Shown: piece after piece, positions 1 to 9,021 of the stretch
Layout of the letters: each line of letters starts with the position of its first letter
Position numbering within the stretch: the stretch's first letter is position 1
NCBI GenBank assembly: GCA_900537125.1
Contig: UNRJ01000002.1
Location: 558,001 to 622,000, forward strand
Length of the DNA stretch: 64,000 nt
Direction of reading: 5' to 3'
From: Rhodobacteraceae bacterium Alg238-R152
Lineage (GTDB): Bacteria > Pseudomonadota > Alphaproteobacteria > Rhodobacterales > Rhodobacteraceae
Notes under the pieces: generated by a model
Told to the model about the DNA's origin: nothing
The model's database searches: none
Seen by the model: the letters and a program-made list of their open reading frames with translations, nothing else
Program-made: the position numbers and the translations under genes

Positions 1-915
1 TTAGGCGTGACCATGGTGACCATGGAGGGCGAAGTTGTTGAGATCGGCGGTGCGCATTTGGATGCTGGTGGTTTGGACCTGCTTGGCGTGATCTGTGGTA
101 GCGAGGGGCAACTGGGCGTGGTGACCGAAGCAACATTGCGGATCTTACCCAAGCCCGAAGGAGCGCGGCCAGTGCTGATGGGTTTTGACAGCAATGAGGT
201 AGCCGGGCAGTGCGTGTCTGACATCATCAAATCGGGCATTTTGCCGGTGGCAATTGAATTTATGGACCGCCCTTGTATTCGTGCGACCGAAGCTTTTGCA
301 GGCGCGGGTTACCCGGATTGTGAGGCGCTGTTGATTGTTGAGGTCGAAGGGTCGGACGAAGAAATTGACGCGCAATTAGAGCGAATTTTGACGATCGCGC
401 GGACCCACAATCCAGTGGGGCTGCGAGAGAGCACAAGCGCGGATGAGAGTGCGCGCATTTGGCTGGGCCGGAAATCGGCCTTCGGCGCAATGGGGCAAAT
501 CAACGATTACATGTGTTTGGATGGCACCATTCCGGTGAGTCAATTGCCCTTGGTGCTGCGCCGAATAGGGGAGATGAGCAAGGACTACGGGTTGGACGTC
601 GGCAATGTTTTCCACGCGGGAGATGGCAATATGCATCCGCTGATCTTGTTTGACGCTAACAAACCCGGAGATTTGGAGAAATGTGAAGCTTTTGGTGCGG
701 ACATTTTACGGCTCTGTGTAGAGGTGGGTGGCTGTCTGACCGGTGAGCATGGCGTAGGCATCGAGAAGCGTGATTTGATGGTGGATCAATATCTCCCCGA
801 AGATTTGGATATTCAGATGGCAGTCAAAGATGTGTTTGATCCCAAATGGTTGCTCAATCCAGCCAAGGTTTTTCCGCTGACTGCAAGTGAAACCCGTCGG
901 ATGGCCGCAGAGTAA
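1..915 (+). CDS. glcD: Glycolate oxidase subunit GlcD, C-terminal part (cut by window edge)
   Basis: FAD-linked subunit of glycolate oxidase, which oxidises glycolate to glyoxylate in the cytoplasm together with GlcE and GlcF. The reading frame is open to base 1, so about 300 residues of an enzyme of roughly 480 are visible and the true start lies outside. What remains is the end of the FAD-binding PCMH domain (ICGSEGQLGVVTEATL) and the FAD oxidase C-terminal domain, with the family motifs FHAGDGNMHPLI, GGCLTGEHGVGIEKR and a final FDPKWLLNPAKVFP. It is followed by glcE and glcF on the same strand. A D-lactate dehydrogenase has the same fold, but the glcE/glcF context decides for glycolate. 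Confidence 0.93.
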   Translation, partial: LGVTMVTMEGEVVEIGGAHLDAGGLDLLGVICGSEGQLGVVTEATLRILPKPEGARPVLMGFDSNEVAGQCVSDIIKSGILPVAIEFMDRPCIRATEAFAGAGYPDCEALLIVEVEGSDEEIDAQLERILTIARTHNPVGLRESTSADESARIWLGRKSAFGAMGQINDYMCLDGTIPVSQLPLVLRRIGEMSKDYGLDVGNVFHAGDGNMHPLILFDANKPGDLEKCEAFGADILRLCVEVGGCLTGEHGVGIEKRDLMVDQYLPEDLDIQMAVKDVFDPKWLLNPAKVFPLTASETRRMAAE

Positions 916-927
916 TAACGCGATAAG

Positions 928-944
928 AAGGGGCGTTGCCCCTT
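928..944 (+). repeat. GC-rich hairpin of a Rhodobacteraceae-type intergenic element (glcD-glcE)
   Basis: AAGGGGC-GTT-GCCCCTT is a perfect 7-bp stem with a 3-base loop in the glcD-glcE gap. It is followed at about 971-990 by an ATATTTG...GCAAGAAA tail that runs into the glcE ribosome binding site. The same hairpin-plus-tail arrangement recurs near 13188 and, inverted, near 60195. There is no T-run, so it looks like an RNA processing or stability element inside the operon. Confidence 0.5.
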
Positions 945-990
945 GTCACATCTCCGAAGTGGCAGTCCAGAATATTTGAGGCAAGAAAAG

Positions 991-2127
991 ATGATACCAA
1001 AAACCGAGTCAGAGCTTGCCGAGTGTGTGGCAGGTGCCCAAGGCGCTCTGCGCATACAAGGCGGGGGAACGCGCGACATTGGTGTGCCGGTTGCTGGTGC
1101 GGTGTTGTCGACGGCTGGTCTGTCTGATGTATCGCTGTATGAACCAGGCGCATTGACGGTTGTGGCGGCCGCAGGAACGCCTTTGTCAGAGGTTGAGGCC
1201 ACTTTGGCAGCTGAAGGGCAGCGGTTGGCATTTGAGCCAATGGACCATTGTGGCCTTTTGGGCGGACAGGGAGCGTCGACCATCGGCGGCGTTGTTGCCG
1301 CCAATGTTAGTGGCCCTCGCCGCATTCAAGGGGGGGCATGCCGAGATAGCCTCTTGGGGGTGCGCTTTGTCGACGGCATGGGGCGCGTCTTGAAGAATGG
1401 CGGACGGGTGATGAAAAATGTCACCGGCTATGACTTGGTGAAGCTTATGGCTGGTAGCTGGGGCACGTTGGGCGTGCTCACTGAGGTCAGCCTGAAAGTA
1501 CAGGCTGTACCGGAGGCGATGGGCTGCATTTTGGTGAATGGGCTATCAGATGTGGATGCTGTCTCGGCGATGAGCGCGGCCTTGGGGTCGCCGTATGACA
1601 TAAGCGGCGCTGCGCATGCTCCTTCGGGTGTGGACGGGCATCCGGTGACGATGATCCGCGTGGAAGGGCTTGAAACGTCTGTGGCGTACCGCGCCGCGAA
1701 GCTGACCAACCTGTTGGCACAGTTTGGTGGTGAGGTTGTCGTGGAACGCGATTCGATGAAGGTTGCGGCTGGTTGGGCCTGGGTGCGTGATGTGACGCTG
1801 ATGCAGGGTGGCCGCGGGGACGTTTGGCGCATCTCGGTGAAGCCAAGTGAGGGACCAAATGTTGTCGCCAAATTGCGGGAAACGCATCCCAATATCTCAG
1901 TGCTGTATGACTGGGGCGGCGGGCTTGTTTGGGTTCAGGTGCCGCAGGGGACAGATGTGCGGGCCGTGGAGTTTGCCGGGCATGCCACATTGATCAGAGG
2001 TTCAGAGAAGACGCGATCTATACTGCCAGTATTTCAGTCAGAATCAGCCCCTTTGGCAGCATTGTCTCAAGGAATCCGGGAAAAATTTGATCCGCGCGGG
2101 ATCTTGAATCCAGGCTTGATGGGGTAA
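991..2127 (+). CDS. glcE: Glycolate oxidase FAD-binding subunit GlcE
   Basis: Second FAD-binding subunit of glycolate oxidase, 378 residues. It has an N-terminal PCMH-type FAD domain without the C-terminal oxidase domain of GlcD. Visible signals are LRIQGGGTRDIG near the start, STIGGVVAANVSGPRR (flavin-binding glycine stretch), GGRVMKNVTGYDL and the closing FDPRGILNPGLMG. I chose the ATG at 991 over an in-frame upstream GTG at 943 because it aligns with the usual GlcE start and follows a GAGG-like ribosome binding site. It lies between glcD and glcF, with only four bases before glcF, so the three are one operon. Confidence 0.93.
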   Translation: MIPKTESELAECVAGAQGALRIQGGGTRDIGVPVAGAVLSTAGLSDVSLYEPGALTVVAAAGTPLSEVEATLAAEGQRLAFEPMDHCGLLGGQGASTIGGVVAANVSGPRRIQGGACRDSLLGVRFVDGMGRVLKNGGRVMKNVTGYDLVKLMAGSWGTLGVLTEVSLKVQAVPEAMGCILVNGLSDVDAVSAMSAALGSPYDISGAAHAPSGVDGHPVTMIRVEGLETSVAYRAAKLTNLLAQFGGEVVVERDSMKVAAGWAWVRDVTLMQGGRGDVWRISVKPSEGPNVVAKLRETHPNISVLYDWGGGLVWVQVPQGTDVRAVEFAGHATLIRGSEKTRSILPVFQSESAPLAALSQGIREKFDPRGILNPGLMG

Positions 2128-2131
2128 ATCG

Positions 2132-3454
2132 ATGCAGACAACATTTACAAACGATCAGCTCAAAGACCCCGGGTTTCAGAGAGCAAATGAGATTTTACGC
2201 GCCTGCGTACATTGCGGGTTTTGCACAGCCACTTGCCCCACCTATCAAGTGTTGGGCGATGAACTCGACAGCCCACGCGGGCGGATCTACCAGATCAAGG
2301 ATATGCTTGAGAACGAGCGCGTGCCTGATGAAAAGACAGTCAAACACATTGATCGTTGCCTGAGTTGCCTAGCCTGTATGACCACATGTCCAAGTGGGGT
2401 GCACTACATGCATTTGGTGGATCATGCGCGCGAGTATATTGAAGCCAACTATAGACGCCCGATAACAGATCGCGCCCTGCGTTGGGTGCTTGCGCAGATC
2501 TTGCCTTACCCCATGCGGTTTCGCTGGGCATTGATTGGGGCAAAGTTGGGGAGACCGTTTCGGTTTCTAATGCCGGACGCGCGGTTGCGGGCTATGCTGG
2601 ATATGGCACCCAGATCCATTCCGCCAGTGAGCCGCAACGACGATCCTCAGAGTTTTGCGCCGGTTGCCGAGAGGAAAAAGCGCGTGGCTTTGATGACGGG
2701 CTGTGCCCAGAAAGCGCTGAATACTGATATCAATGACGCCACTATACGGGTGCTTACAAGGCTGGGCTGTGAGGTTGTTGTAGCCGAGGGTGCCGGTTGC
2801 TGCGGTGCGTTGACCCATCACATGGGTAAGACGTCAGAAAGTCACCAAACAGCCGCCAAAAACATCAACGCCTGGTGTGCCGAGATGGATGGGGATGGGC
2901 TGGATGCAATTGTGATCAACACCTCTGGATGCGGCACAACGGTGAAGGACTATGGCCATATGTTCCGCAATGAGGCGCTGGCGGAGGATGCCGCGCGCGT
3001 GAGTGGGATTGCCATGGATGTGTCAGAACTTTTGATGCAGATCGATGTGCCTGAGTGTGCGGACAAAGAGATTGTTGTGGCCTACCACGCGGCTTGTTCT
3101 TTGCAGCATGGTCAGCAGATCAAGACCTTTCCGAAGGATCTCCTCAAACGGGTTGGCTTCAAGGTGGTGGAGCCTGCGGACAGTCATCTGTGTTGTGGCT
3201 CGGCGGGCACATACAACTTGATGCAGCCAGAGATTTCGGGGCAGCTCAAGACACGCAAAGTGCGCACGCTTGAAGCCAAGAACCCAGACGTCATCGCCGC
3301 GGGAAATATTGGCTGCATGATGCAAATTAGCTCTGCATCCGACGTGCCAATTGTGCACACAGTTGAGTTGTTGGATTGGGCGACCGGCGGACCGCAACCA
3401 CGTGCGCTAACCGAACCGGGAAAGCAGGTGCCTGAGATCCCAATTTTGCGCTAG
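2132..3454 (+). CDS. glcF: Glycolate oxidase iron-sulfur subunit GlcF
   Basis: Iron-sulfur subunit of glycolate oxidase, 440 residues, passing electrons from the flavin subunits toward the quinone pool. Two 4Fe-4S ferredoxin-type clusters are visible near the N-terminus (CVHCGFCTATCPTY and CLSCLACMTTCPSGV). Two cysteine-rich CCG domains follow, with GCCGALTHHMG and LCCGSAGTYN as their signatures. The ATG lies four bases after the glcE stop, indicating translational coupling. Length and motif order match GlcF. The unrelated downstream gene is a protease. Confidence 0.95.
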   Translation: MQTTFTNDQLKDPGFQRANEILRACVHCGFCTATCPTYQVLGDELDSPRGRIYQIKDMLENERVPDEKTVKHIDRCLSCLACMTTCPSGVHYMHLVDHAREYIEANYRRPITDRALRWVLAQILPYPMRFRWALIGAKLGRPFRFLMPDARLRAMLDMAPRSIPPVSRNDDPQSFAPVAERKKRVALMTGCAQKALNTDINDATIRVLTRLGCEVVVAEGAGCCGALTHHMGKTSESHQTAAKNINAWCAEMDGDGLDAIVINTSGCGTTVKDYGHMFRNEALAEDAARVSGIAMDVSELLMQIDVPECADKEIVVAYHAACSLQHGQQIKTFPKDLLKRVGFKVVEPADSHLCCGSAGTYNLMQPEISGQLKTRKVRTLEAKNPDVIAAGNIGCMMQISSASDVPIVHTVELLDWATGGPQPRALTEPGKQVPEIPILR

Positions 3455-3541
3455 CCTTCACATTTGTTCTCTGGATCAAGGCTGTGACAAGCTCACGCCC
3501 TAATTCCGCCGCAGGTGGGCAGTAGATCGGAGAAAACCTGA

Positions 3542-4348
3542 GTGTGGAGACCAAGTGTGGTTCGGCTTCTGACTAACCTTTTTGTGATCTTATGGGCTGG
3601 TATCGCCACCGCTCAGGATACGACTCTTCAACGGTTGGATACGGGGGAAGACAGTCGGGATTGGGGCGCCGTTGGGCGGCTTGAAATTGATGGTCGCGGA
3701 TTCTGCACGGGTGCTTTGATTGCGCCGGATCTTGTTCTGACGGCGGCACATTGTCTTTACAAAAAATCCAGCGGTGTGGCCTATGATGCGGGGCAAATTG
3801 AATTCCGCGCAGGGTGGCGGAATGGAAGGGCTGAGGCTTATCGCTCGGTGCGTCGGGCCGTGGTGCACCCTAAGTATGTGTATAGCGGTGAAGCAAAGAT
3901 CGAAAACGTGCAAAATGATCTGGCATTGCTCGAGTTGCACCATCCCATTCGCAATACCACGATTGCACCATTTGAAACTTCCAGCGGCCTTCGAAAAGGC
4001 TCCCAAATTGGCGTGGTGTCTTATGCGGTTGGGCGTGAGGCGGCGCCGTCTTTTCAGGAAATGTGTCAGGTTATGGGGCGGCAGCGTGGCGTGTACGTGC
4101 TGTCATGTAACATCGATTTTGGCAGCAGTGGTGCACCGGTTTTCGTTTTTGAAGATGGCGTTGTTCGAATTGCATCCGTGGTGGCAGCAAAGGCGGAGGT
4201 GCGCGGCGCAAAAGTGGCGTTAGGGGCTGCGCTGGACCACACACTCCCGGAGCTGTTTGCAGAGCGGGGAAAGCGATCTGTGGAGGTTGGCGTGATGCCG
4301 ACCCTGCAAGATCGCAACAGCACCGGGGCCAAGTTTGTGCGCCCGTAA
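3542..4348 (+). CDS. Exported trypsin-like serine protease (first of a tandem pair)
   Basis: S1-type serine protease of 268 residues, probably periplasmic or secreted. An N-terminal hydrophobic segment (LLTNLFVILWAGIATA) ending near residue 24 looks like a signal peptide. The catalytic triad can be read as His in LTAAHC, Asp in NDLALL and Ser in FGSSGAPVF. The start is a GTG at 3542, chosen because GGAG lies about eight bases upstream and the hydrophobic segment follows at once. The next gene is a clear paralogue with the same order of motifs, and both end in GAKFVRP. Substrate unknown. Similar proteins are often annotated only as trypsin-like or V8-like glutamyl endopeptidase relatives. Confidence 0.82.
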   Translation: MWRPSVVRLLTNLFVILWAGIATAQDTTLQRLDTGEDSRDWGAVGRLEIDGRGFCTGALIAPDLVLTAAHCLYKKSSGVAYDAGQIEFRAGWRNGRAEAYRSVRRAVVHPKYVYSGEAKIENVQNDLALLELHHPIRNTTIAPFETSSGLRKGSQIGVVSYAVGREAAPSFQEMCQVMGRQRGVYVLSCNIDFGSSGAPVFVFEDGVVRIASVVAAKAEVRGAKVALGAALDHTLPELFAERGKRSVEVGVMPTLQDRNSTGAKFVRP

Positions 4349-4381
4349 ATATCCGACAGTTGGTTTTTGGAGACTTTTGAT

Positions 4382-5200
4382 ATGCGAATTTCAACCCTTA
4401 TCTGCTTGCTGATCGCCTGTGTTGCCGCGATGCCGTCGACTGCGGGAGAGCGTCTGCAGCCACTGACCAGCCGCGGAGATTTGCTTGGTTGGGAAGCGCT
4501 GGGACGATTGGATATGCGCGGCACCGGCTTTTGTTCGGCCGCTTTGATTGCGCCTGACCAAGTGCTGACAGCAGCACATTGCGTTTTTGATGAAAACGGT
4601 GCGCCAATTCCACCAGAGCAGATCATGTTTCGGGCGGGGTATGTGGCTGGTGATGCTTTGGCGGAACGTCAGGTGAACCGGGTGGTTGTTAACAGCAATT
4701 ACCGTGACGCTGGTAGCGGAAAAATTAATGGAAAAATGATCCCTTACGATGTGGCATTGCTGCGATTGGATTCCCCGATTTCAACCGGTGAGGCGGACCC
4801 GTTTGCCATTCATGTTGATCCTCAGGAAGGGGAGAAAGTGTCTGTCCTAAGCTACGGGCGCGGACGTAGCGAGCACCTGTCCTGGCAGCGCGATTGCTCG
4901 ATTTTGGAGCGGGGATGGGGCGTGCTGACATTTGATTGCAACGTAACGTTTGGCTCCTCTGGTGCACCTGTGTTTGTGCGATATGGAAATCGGGTGCGCA
5001 TTCTGTCCGTGGTCTCGGCCATTGGAAAGAATGGTCAGGGCCAGAGTGTGTCTTTTGGTATGGAGTTGCCGGACGTTGTTGCGGAGCTGAAGCATCGCAT
5101 GCGTGTGGGTGACGGGGCGCCGGTCAAAACAGCAACCGGTGTGACGCGCATTCAGGTTGGCACCCGCAGCGGCGGTGGGGCAAAATTTGTGCGACCCTAA
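4382..5200 (+). CDS. Exported trypsin-like serine protease (second of a tandem pair)
   Basis: Paralogue of the preceding gene, 272 residues from the ATG at 4382, which is preceded by TTGGAG; an upstream in-frame TTG at 4367 is less likely. Signal peptide ISTLICLLIACVAAMPSTAG, then an S1 protease domain with LTAAHC (His), YDVALLRL (Asp) and FGSSGAPVF (Ser). The two proteins share GWEALGRLDMRGTGFC/DWGAVGRLEIDGRGFC-like openings and an identical C-terminal GAKFVRP, so they arose by duplication. The 33-base gap and same strand suggest co-transcription. Role and substrate are unknown. Confidence 0.82.
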   Translation: MRISTLICLLIACVAAMPSTAGERLQPLTSRGDLLGWEALGRLDMRGTGFCSAALIAPDQVLTAAHCVFDENGAPIPPEQIMFRAGYVAGDALAERQVNRVVVNSNYRDAGSGKINGKMIPYDVALLRLDSPISTGEADPFAIHVDPQEGEKVSVLSYGRGRSEHLSWQRDCSILERGWGVLTFDCNVTFGSSGAPVFVRYGNRVRILSVVSAIGKNGQGQSVSFGMELPDVVAELKHRMRVGDGAPVKTATGVTRIQVGTRSGGGAKFVRP

Positions 5201-5333
5201 AAAGCGGGGTTGAAACTCTATTTTGCCGACATAGGTCAGTATGCGTGAGGCGCCGATGATCGGGTCTCACACATTCGCCGCCTGTCCATATGGAAGGCAC
5301 CACATATCGTTGTCGCTCAATGGAGGATAACCC

Positions 5334-5807
5334 ATGCGCACTTTTGATCTCGCTCCGCTTTACCGGTCGACCGTAGGTTTTGACCAGTTGGCAAACATGA
5401 TGGACCGCGTTTTGTCCAACGATGTCGCCCAGCCGAGCTACCCCCCGTATAACATCGAAAAAACCGCTGATGATGCCTATCGCATCTCGTTGGCTGTGGC
5501 CGGGTTCTCTGCTGATGACTTGAACATTGAAGTTAAGCAGAACGCTTTGGTTGTGACCGCCAAGAAAGGCGATGAGACTGCGGATAAAACGTATTTGCAC
5601 CGTGGCATCGCAACCCGCGCGTTTGAGCGCCGCTTTCATTTGGCGGACCATGTGCGTGTGACCGGCGCGAGCCATGAAGACGGCATGCTGCACATTGAAT
5701 TGGAGCGCGAAATCCCCGAAGCGCTGAAGCCGCGTCGGATTGAGATTTCCAGCGGTTCGTCCAAAGCCGTGGAGCAGGATGTGGTTGACGCCAAAGCTGT
5801 CAACTGA
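5334..5807 (+). CDS. Small heat-shock protein Hsp20 (IbpA family)
   Basis: ATP-independent holdase chaperone of 157 residues that binds unfolding proteins in the cytoplasm. The N-terminus MRTFDLAPLYRSTVGFD is the IbpA-type opening, the alpha-crystallin domain spans about residues 35-130 (YNIEKTADDAYRISLAVAGF to MLHIELEREIPE), and the C-terminus has the EISSGSSK stretch of this subfamily. A strong ribosome binding site (TGGAGG) sits seven bases before the ATG. The gene stands alone and ends in a strong terminator. I could not identify a heat-shock promoter with confidence in the 133 bases upstream. Confidence 0.93.
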   Translation: MRTFDLAPLYRSTVGFDQLANMMDRVLSNDVAQPSYPPYNIEKTADDAYRISLAVAGFSADDLNIEVKQNALVVTAKKGDETADKTYLHRGIATRAFERRFHLADHVRVTGASHEDGMLHIELEREIPEALKPRRIEISSGSSKAVEQDVVDAKAVN

Positions 5808-5850
5808 CTTCCAACCAAAACTGACCTAACAATTCTTCCCTTGTTTTCAG

Positions 5851-5880
5851 GCGCGCGTTCCATATGGAGCGCGCGTTTTT
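5851..5880 (+). terminator. Rho-independent terminator after hsp20
   Basis: An inverted repeat of about 12 bp (CGCGCGTTCC / GGAGCGCGCG with one G-T pair) around a short ATAT centre is followed directly by TTTTT. It lies 44 bases after the Hsp20 stop codon and separates it from the MFS gene. Confidence 0.85.
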
Positions 5881-5947
5881 GTTTGGTTGTGTTCTTAACC
5901 TGTGAAGGGCATGGTGCCGGCAAGTTTTCCAACATCGGGAGAGGCGC

Positions 5948-7150
5948 GTGAATTTGGGCGCTTTGAAGTCGGCTAATTTCCGCACCTATGTCTTTGGCTC
6001 TGCCTTTGGCTTGTTGGGGATCTGGATGCAGCGCATCACGATCGGCTGGTTGGCTTGGGACATGACGGGCTCCGCCAGCTTTGTGGGCGCGGTGGCGTTT
6101 TTGCTGTTTGCACCTTCAATTGTGTTGTCACCATTGTTTGGTGTCTGGGTAGACCGTTGGCGTGTGAAACAGACCTTGCTGGTTTTGCAAAGCATCAACG
6201 CGATGCTGAGCGCCGTGCTTTGGGCGGTGGTCGCGCTGGGGTGGGCAACACCGTTCCTAATTGCTCTTATCACCCTTTTGATTGGTATGGTGATTGCCGC
6301 CAACCATCCGGTGCGGATGGCACTGACACCCCGGCTTGTGCGGCGTCATCAAGTGGGGTCGGTGGTCACAATTGTGGCAATCAATTTTAACATTGCCCGC
6401 ATGGTTGGACCGGCGTTGGGTGGGATTTTGATCGCGACAATTGGTATGGCTGAAACCTTGTTTGTGCAGACCATGTTGTTTGCGCCTTACCTCTTTGCCG
6501 TCACGCGACTGTCGCTGCGCCCCCGGCGCGAGTCCGGCAGTGCACAAGAACCGTTTTTCCACGCTTTGGGGACAGGTGTCAGATATGTTTGGCGCTCTGA
6601 AACCGTGCGGGAGGCCATGCTTATTGCGGGCGTGCTTGCGTTGGTGGTACGTGGAGCGCTGGAGGTTTTGCCACCTTTGGCCGATGGGGTCTTTGGGCGC
6701 GGCGCGGAGGGACTGGGTGTTCTGATGAGTGTGACTGGGTTTGGGGCAATCCTAGGTGGGTTCTCACAAGCGGTTTTGCCACCGCAGGTGTCAGGGCGAT
6801 TGCCGTTGACCACGCGGTTGGCGATTGTTCTTGGGTTGATGTTGGTTGCGACCCTTGGGCTGGCACCAACATGGGAGCTGGCATTGGTTTTGGCGGCAGG
6901 CATGTCTTTTGTTACGACGGTCACTGCGATTTCCACGCAAACAGCCATTCAGCTCGATCTGGAGGATGATATGCGTGGGCGCGTGATGAGCTTGTGGGCG
7001 GTGATTGCCGCGGGTGGCTCGGCGCTGGGCGCAGGCGCGATGGGGCTATTGGCCGATTGGTTAGGATATCAAACCGCGTTGGTGTGGACTGGAAGTTTGG
7101 CGGCACTGGGCGTGGCTGTTTATCTACTTATGGTGCGGTTCAGGGCTTAA
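5948..7150 (+). CDS. MFS transporter of the EntS/MFS_3 type
   Basis: Inner-membrane major facilitator of 400 residues with about 12 predicted membrane segments. The opening (FRTYVFGSAFGLLGIWMQRI then WLAWDMTGSASFVG) and the loop VDRWRVKQTLL resemble the enterobactin-exporter-like MFS_3 family. Start is the GTG at 5948, eight bases after GGGAGAGG. It lies alone between the hsp20 terminator and an alpha/beta hydrolase. The substrate cannot be inferred; the family contains siderophore and drug exporters. Confidence 0.8.
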   Translation: MNLGALKSANFRTYVFGSAFGLLGIWMQRITIGWLAWDMTGSASFVGAVAFLLFAPSIVLSPLFGVWVDRWRVKQTLLVLQSINAMLSAVLWAVVALGWATPFLIALITLLIGMVIAANHPVRMALTPRLVRRHQVGSVVTIVAINFNIARMVGPALGGILIATIGMAETLFVQTMLFAPYLFAVTRLSLRPRRESGSAQEPFFHALGTGVRYVWRSETVREAMLIAGVLALVVRGALEVLPPLADGVFGRGAEGLGVLMSVTGFGAILGGFSQAVLPPQVSGRLPLTTRLAIVLGLMLVATLGLAPTWELALVLAAGMSFVTTVTAISTQTAIQLDLEDDMRGRVMSLWAVIAAGGSALGAGAMGLLADWLGYQTALVWTGSLAALGVAVYLLMVRFRA

Positions 7151-7273
7151 GCTTGAAACGATGATCATCTGGTTGCCGAGGTCGATAGCGGTCTCAGACG
7201 TCTTGGCTCAAAAGATGTTTGAGGTTTGAAGTAGTTTCGCCCAGAGTGCGGGAAGTATCTGGGGAGAGACCAC

Positions 7274-8053
7274 ATGGATTGGGACGACGCATATTCAAAC
7301 GGGGCCTACATTGAGGGGGCGGAGACGTATCCGCCGCGATGGGCGCGTGAGGCCACGGCGTTTCGGGCGGAGTCCAACATCGAAGTGGATATCGTTTATG
7401 GCGATGGTGCGCGGCAAAAATTTGACCTGATCCGGCCAGACGAGGACGCCAAAGGCTTGTTGGTGTTTGTGCACGGTGGCTATTGGATGGCGTTTGACAA
7501 GTCTTACTGGAGCCAGTTTGCGCGGGCAGCGGTTGCGCGAGGCTGGGCCGTGGCATTGCCGTCTTATGACTTGGCGCCTGAGGTGCGGATTTCGGATATC
7601 ACCAAGCAGATTTCGGCGGCTGTCACCAAGGCCTCCGAGCTGGTGGAGGGGCCCATTGTCATGGCCGGACATTCGGCGGGTGGCCACCTTGTGGCGCGGA
7701 TGATTTGCGATGGCGTATTGCCGGAAGTTGTCGCCGCGCGGGTGTCTCGGGTGGTGCCGATCTCGCCATTGGCTGATCTGCGCCCACTGATGAAGACAGC
7801 GATGAATGACAAGCTTCAATTGGACGCGGCGGAAGCGGATGCGGAAAGCCCGCTGTGGCAGGTGCCGCGCGCGGGCGTAAATGTGACTGTGTTGGTAGGA
7901 GCTGCGGAGCGGCCTGTGTTCTTAGATCAAGCCAAATGGTTGTCCAAGGCCTGGGGTTGTGACTTGGTTGTGGCGGGCGGAAAGCATCATTTTGATGTGA
8001 TTGACGCCTTTTCTGATCCGAACAGCGACATGGCGCGGATGCTGTTTTCCTAA
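7274..8053 (+). CDS. Alpha/beta hydrolase resembling kynurenine formamidase
   Basis: Soluble esterase/lipase-like hydrolase of 259 residues. The oxyanion motif HGGYW is near residue 72, the nucleophile elbow GHSAGG near residue 134, and the likely catalytic His in KHHFDV near the C-terminus. HGGYW with this overall length is typical of arylformamidase-like (kynurenine formamidase) and esterase members of the BD-FAE group. No tryptophan-degradation genes lie near, so the substrate is left open. Start ATG follows GGGGAGAG. It converges on the P1 peptidase gene with a four-base overlap of the stops. Confidence 0.75.
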   Translation: MDWDDAYSNGAYIEGAETYPPRWAREATAFRAESNIEVDIVYGDGARQKFDLIRPDEDAKGLLVFVHGGYWMAFDKSYWSQFARAAVARGWAVALPSYDLAPEVRISDITKQISAAVTKASELVEGPIVMAGHSAGGHLVARMICDGVLPEVVAARVSRVVPISPLADLRPLMKTAMNDKLQLDAAEADAESPLWQVPRAGVNVTVLVGAAERPVFLDQAKWLSKAWGCDLVVAGGKHHFDVIDAFSDPNSDMARMLFS

Positions 8054-9021
8054 TCGCGGAAGCAGGGGAGCGTGTCACCTTCTTTGGGGGTGGCATGCCA
8101 AACACCGCGGGCAATGGCCCGGGCCAGGCAGGTGGCGGCGGCGTGACCAAGCCAGAGCGTGTCAGCGATGTCGTTGTCCAAAGGTTTGGCACCGCTGCTG
8201 ACACCAAAGATCAGGTCGCCGTCCATCGGTGTGTGTGACGGCACAAGCGCACGGGCCATGCCGTCGTGGGCAGCCGTTGCCATGCGCGTACACTGAGCTT
8301 GTGTGAGATCTGCGTCGGTGGCGACAATGGCAATGGTGGTGTTGTGCGTGGACAGTTTGGTGTTGGGCAATTCAGATGGGGCGGACGGAAGGAGGCCATT
8401 GCCGCCAAACTCGTTGTCCATTTCCCATGGTGCAGCCCAGAAGTGTTTGCCATCTGGCGAGGCGTCACCAAGTGCATTCACGGCGACCAAAGCACCAACG
8501 GTGTGGCCGGACGGAAGCACCATCGAGGCGGAGCCAAGCCCACCTTTGTGGGTGGCGAGTGTTCCGCCGGTGCCTGCGCCAATCGAGCCCAATTCAAAAT
8601 CCGCATTGGCGTCAGCCAGCGCCATTGCACCAAGGGCCTTGTAGGGGTTTTCATCCCAGTTTTTGTTTCCCCCATTTAGGAGGTCAAACAAGATTGCGCC
8701 GGGCACTATTGGGACCGTTTGATCCCCGACGGGAAACCCCCGGCCTTGGGTGCGGAGGGCATCTGCGACGCCGGATGGGGCGTCTAAACCAAAGGCAGAA
8801 CCGCCGGACAAGGTGAGGGCGTCCACTTGCTGCACGGTCTTGTCAGGCGCCAAAAGATCGGTTTCACGGGTGCCGGGCGCACCGCCCATCACAGAGACGC
8901 CACAGGTAAAAGGCGCATCGCCAATCAACACGGTTGTGCCGGTTTTGACATGGGCATCTTGCGCGTTTCCGACCTGCAAGCCAGCTACGTCGGTGATTAG
9001 GTTTTTGGGTCCGGTCTGCAT
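8050..9021 (-). CDS. P1-family (DmpA/S58-like) peptidase
   Basis: Member of the DmpA/EndoIII-like P1 family of N-terminal nucleophile hydrolases, 323 residues. These proteins cleave themselves before a Ser/Thr and act as aminopeptidases or amidases. Family landmarks are ITDVAGLQVGNAQD at the N-terminus, LTLSGGSAFGLDA, GTGGTLATHKGGLGSAS and NTTIAIVATDADLT, the last containing the Thr-Thr region expected near the autoprocessing site. The start at 9021 was chosen for its GGAGG ribosome binding site; a longer in-frame reading frame upstream has no family similarity. Natural substrate unknown. Confidence 0.83.
   Translation of the reverse strand: MQTGPKNLITDVAGLQVGNAQDAHVKTGTTVLIGDAPFTCGVSVMGGAPGTRETDLLAPDKTVQQVDALTLSGGSAFGLDAPSGVADALRTQGRGFPVGDQTVPIVPGAILFDLLNGGNKNWDENPYKALGAMALADANADFELGSIGAGTGGTLATHKGGLGSASMVLPSGHTVGALVAVNALGDASPDGKHFWAAPWEMDNEFGGNGLLPSAPSELPNTKLSTHNTTIAIVATDADLTQAQCTRMATAAHDGMARALVPSHTPMDGDLIFGVSSGAKPLDNDIADTLWLGHAAATCLARAIARGVWHATPKEGDTLPCFRD

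Noticed and set aside
5201-5333. Heat-shock sigma factor promoter before hsp20
   Set aside because: TTGAAA near 5210 and ACATAG-like sequence downstream do not fit the spacing well enough to call.
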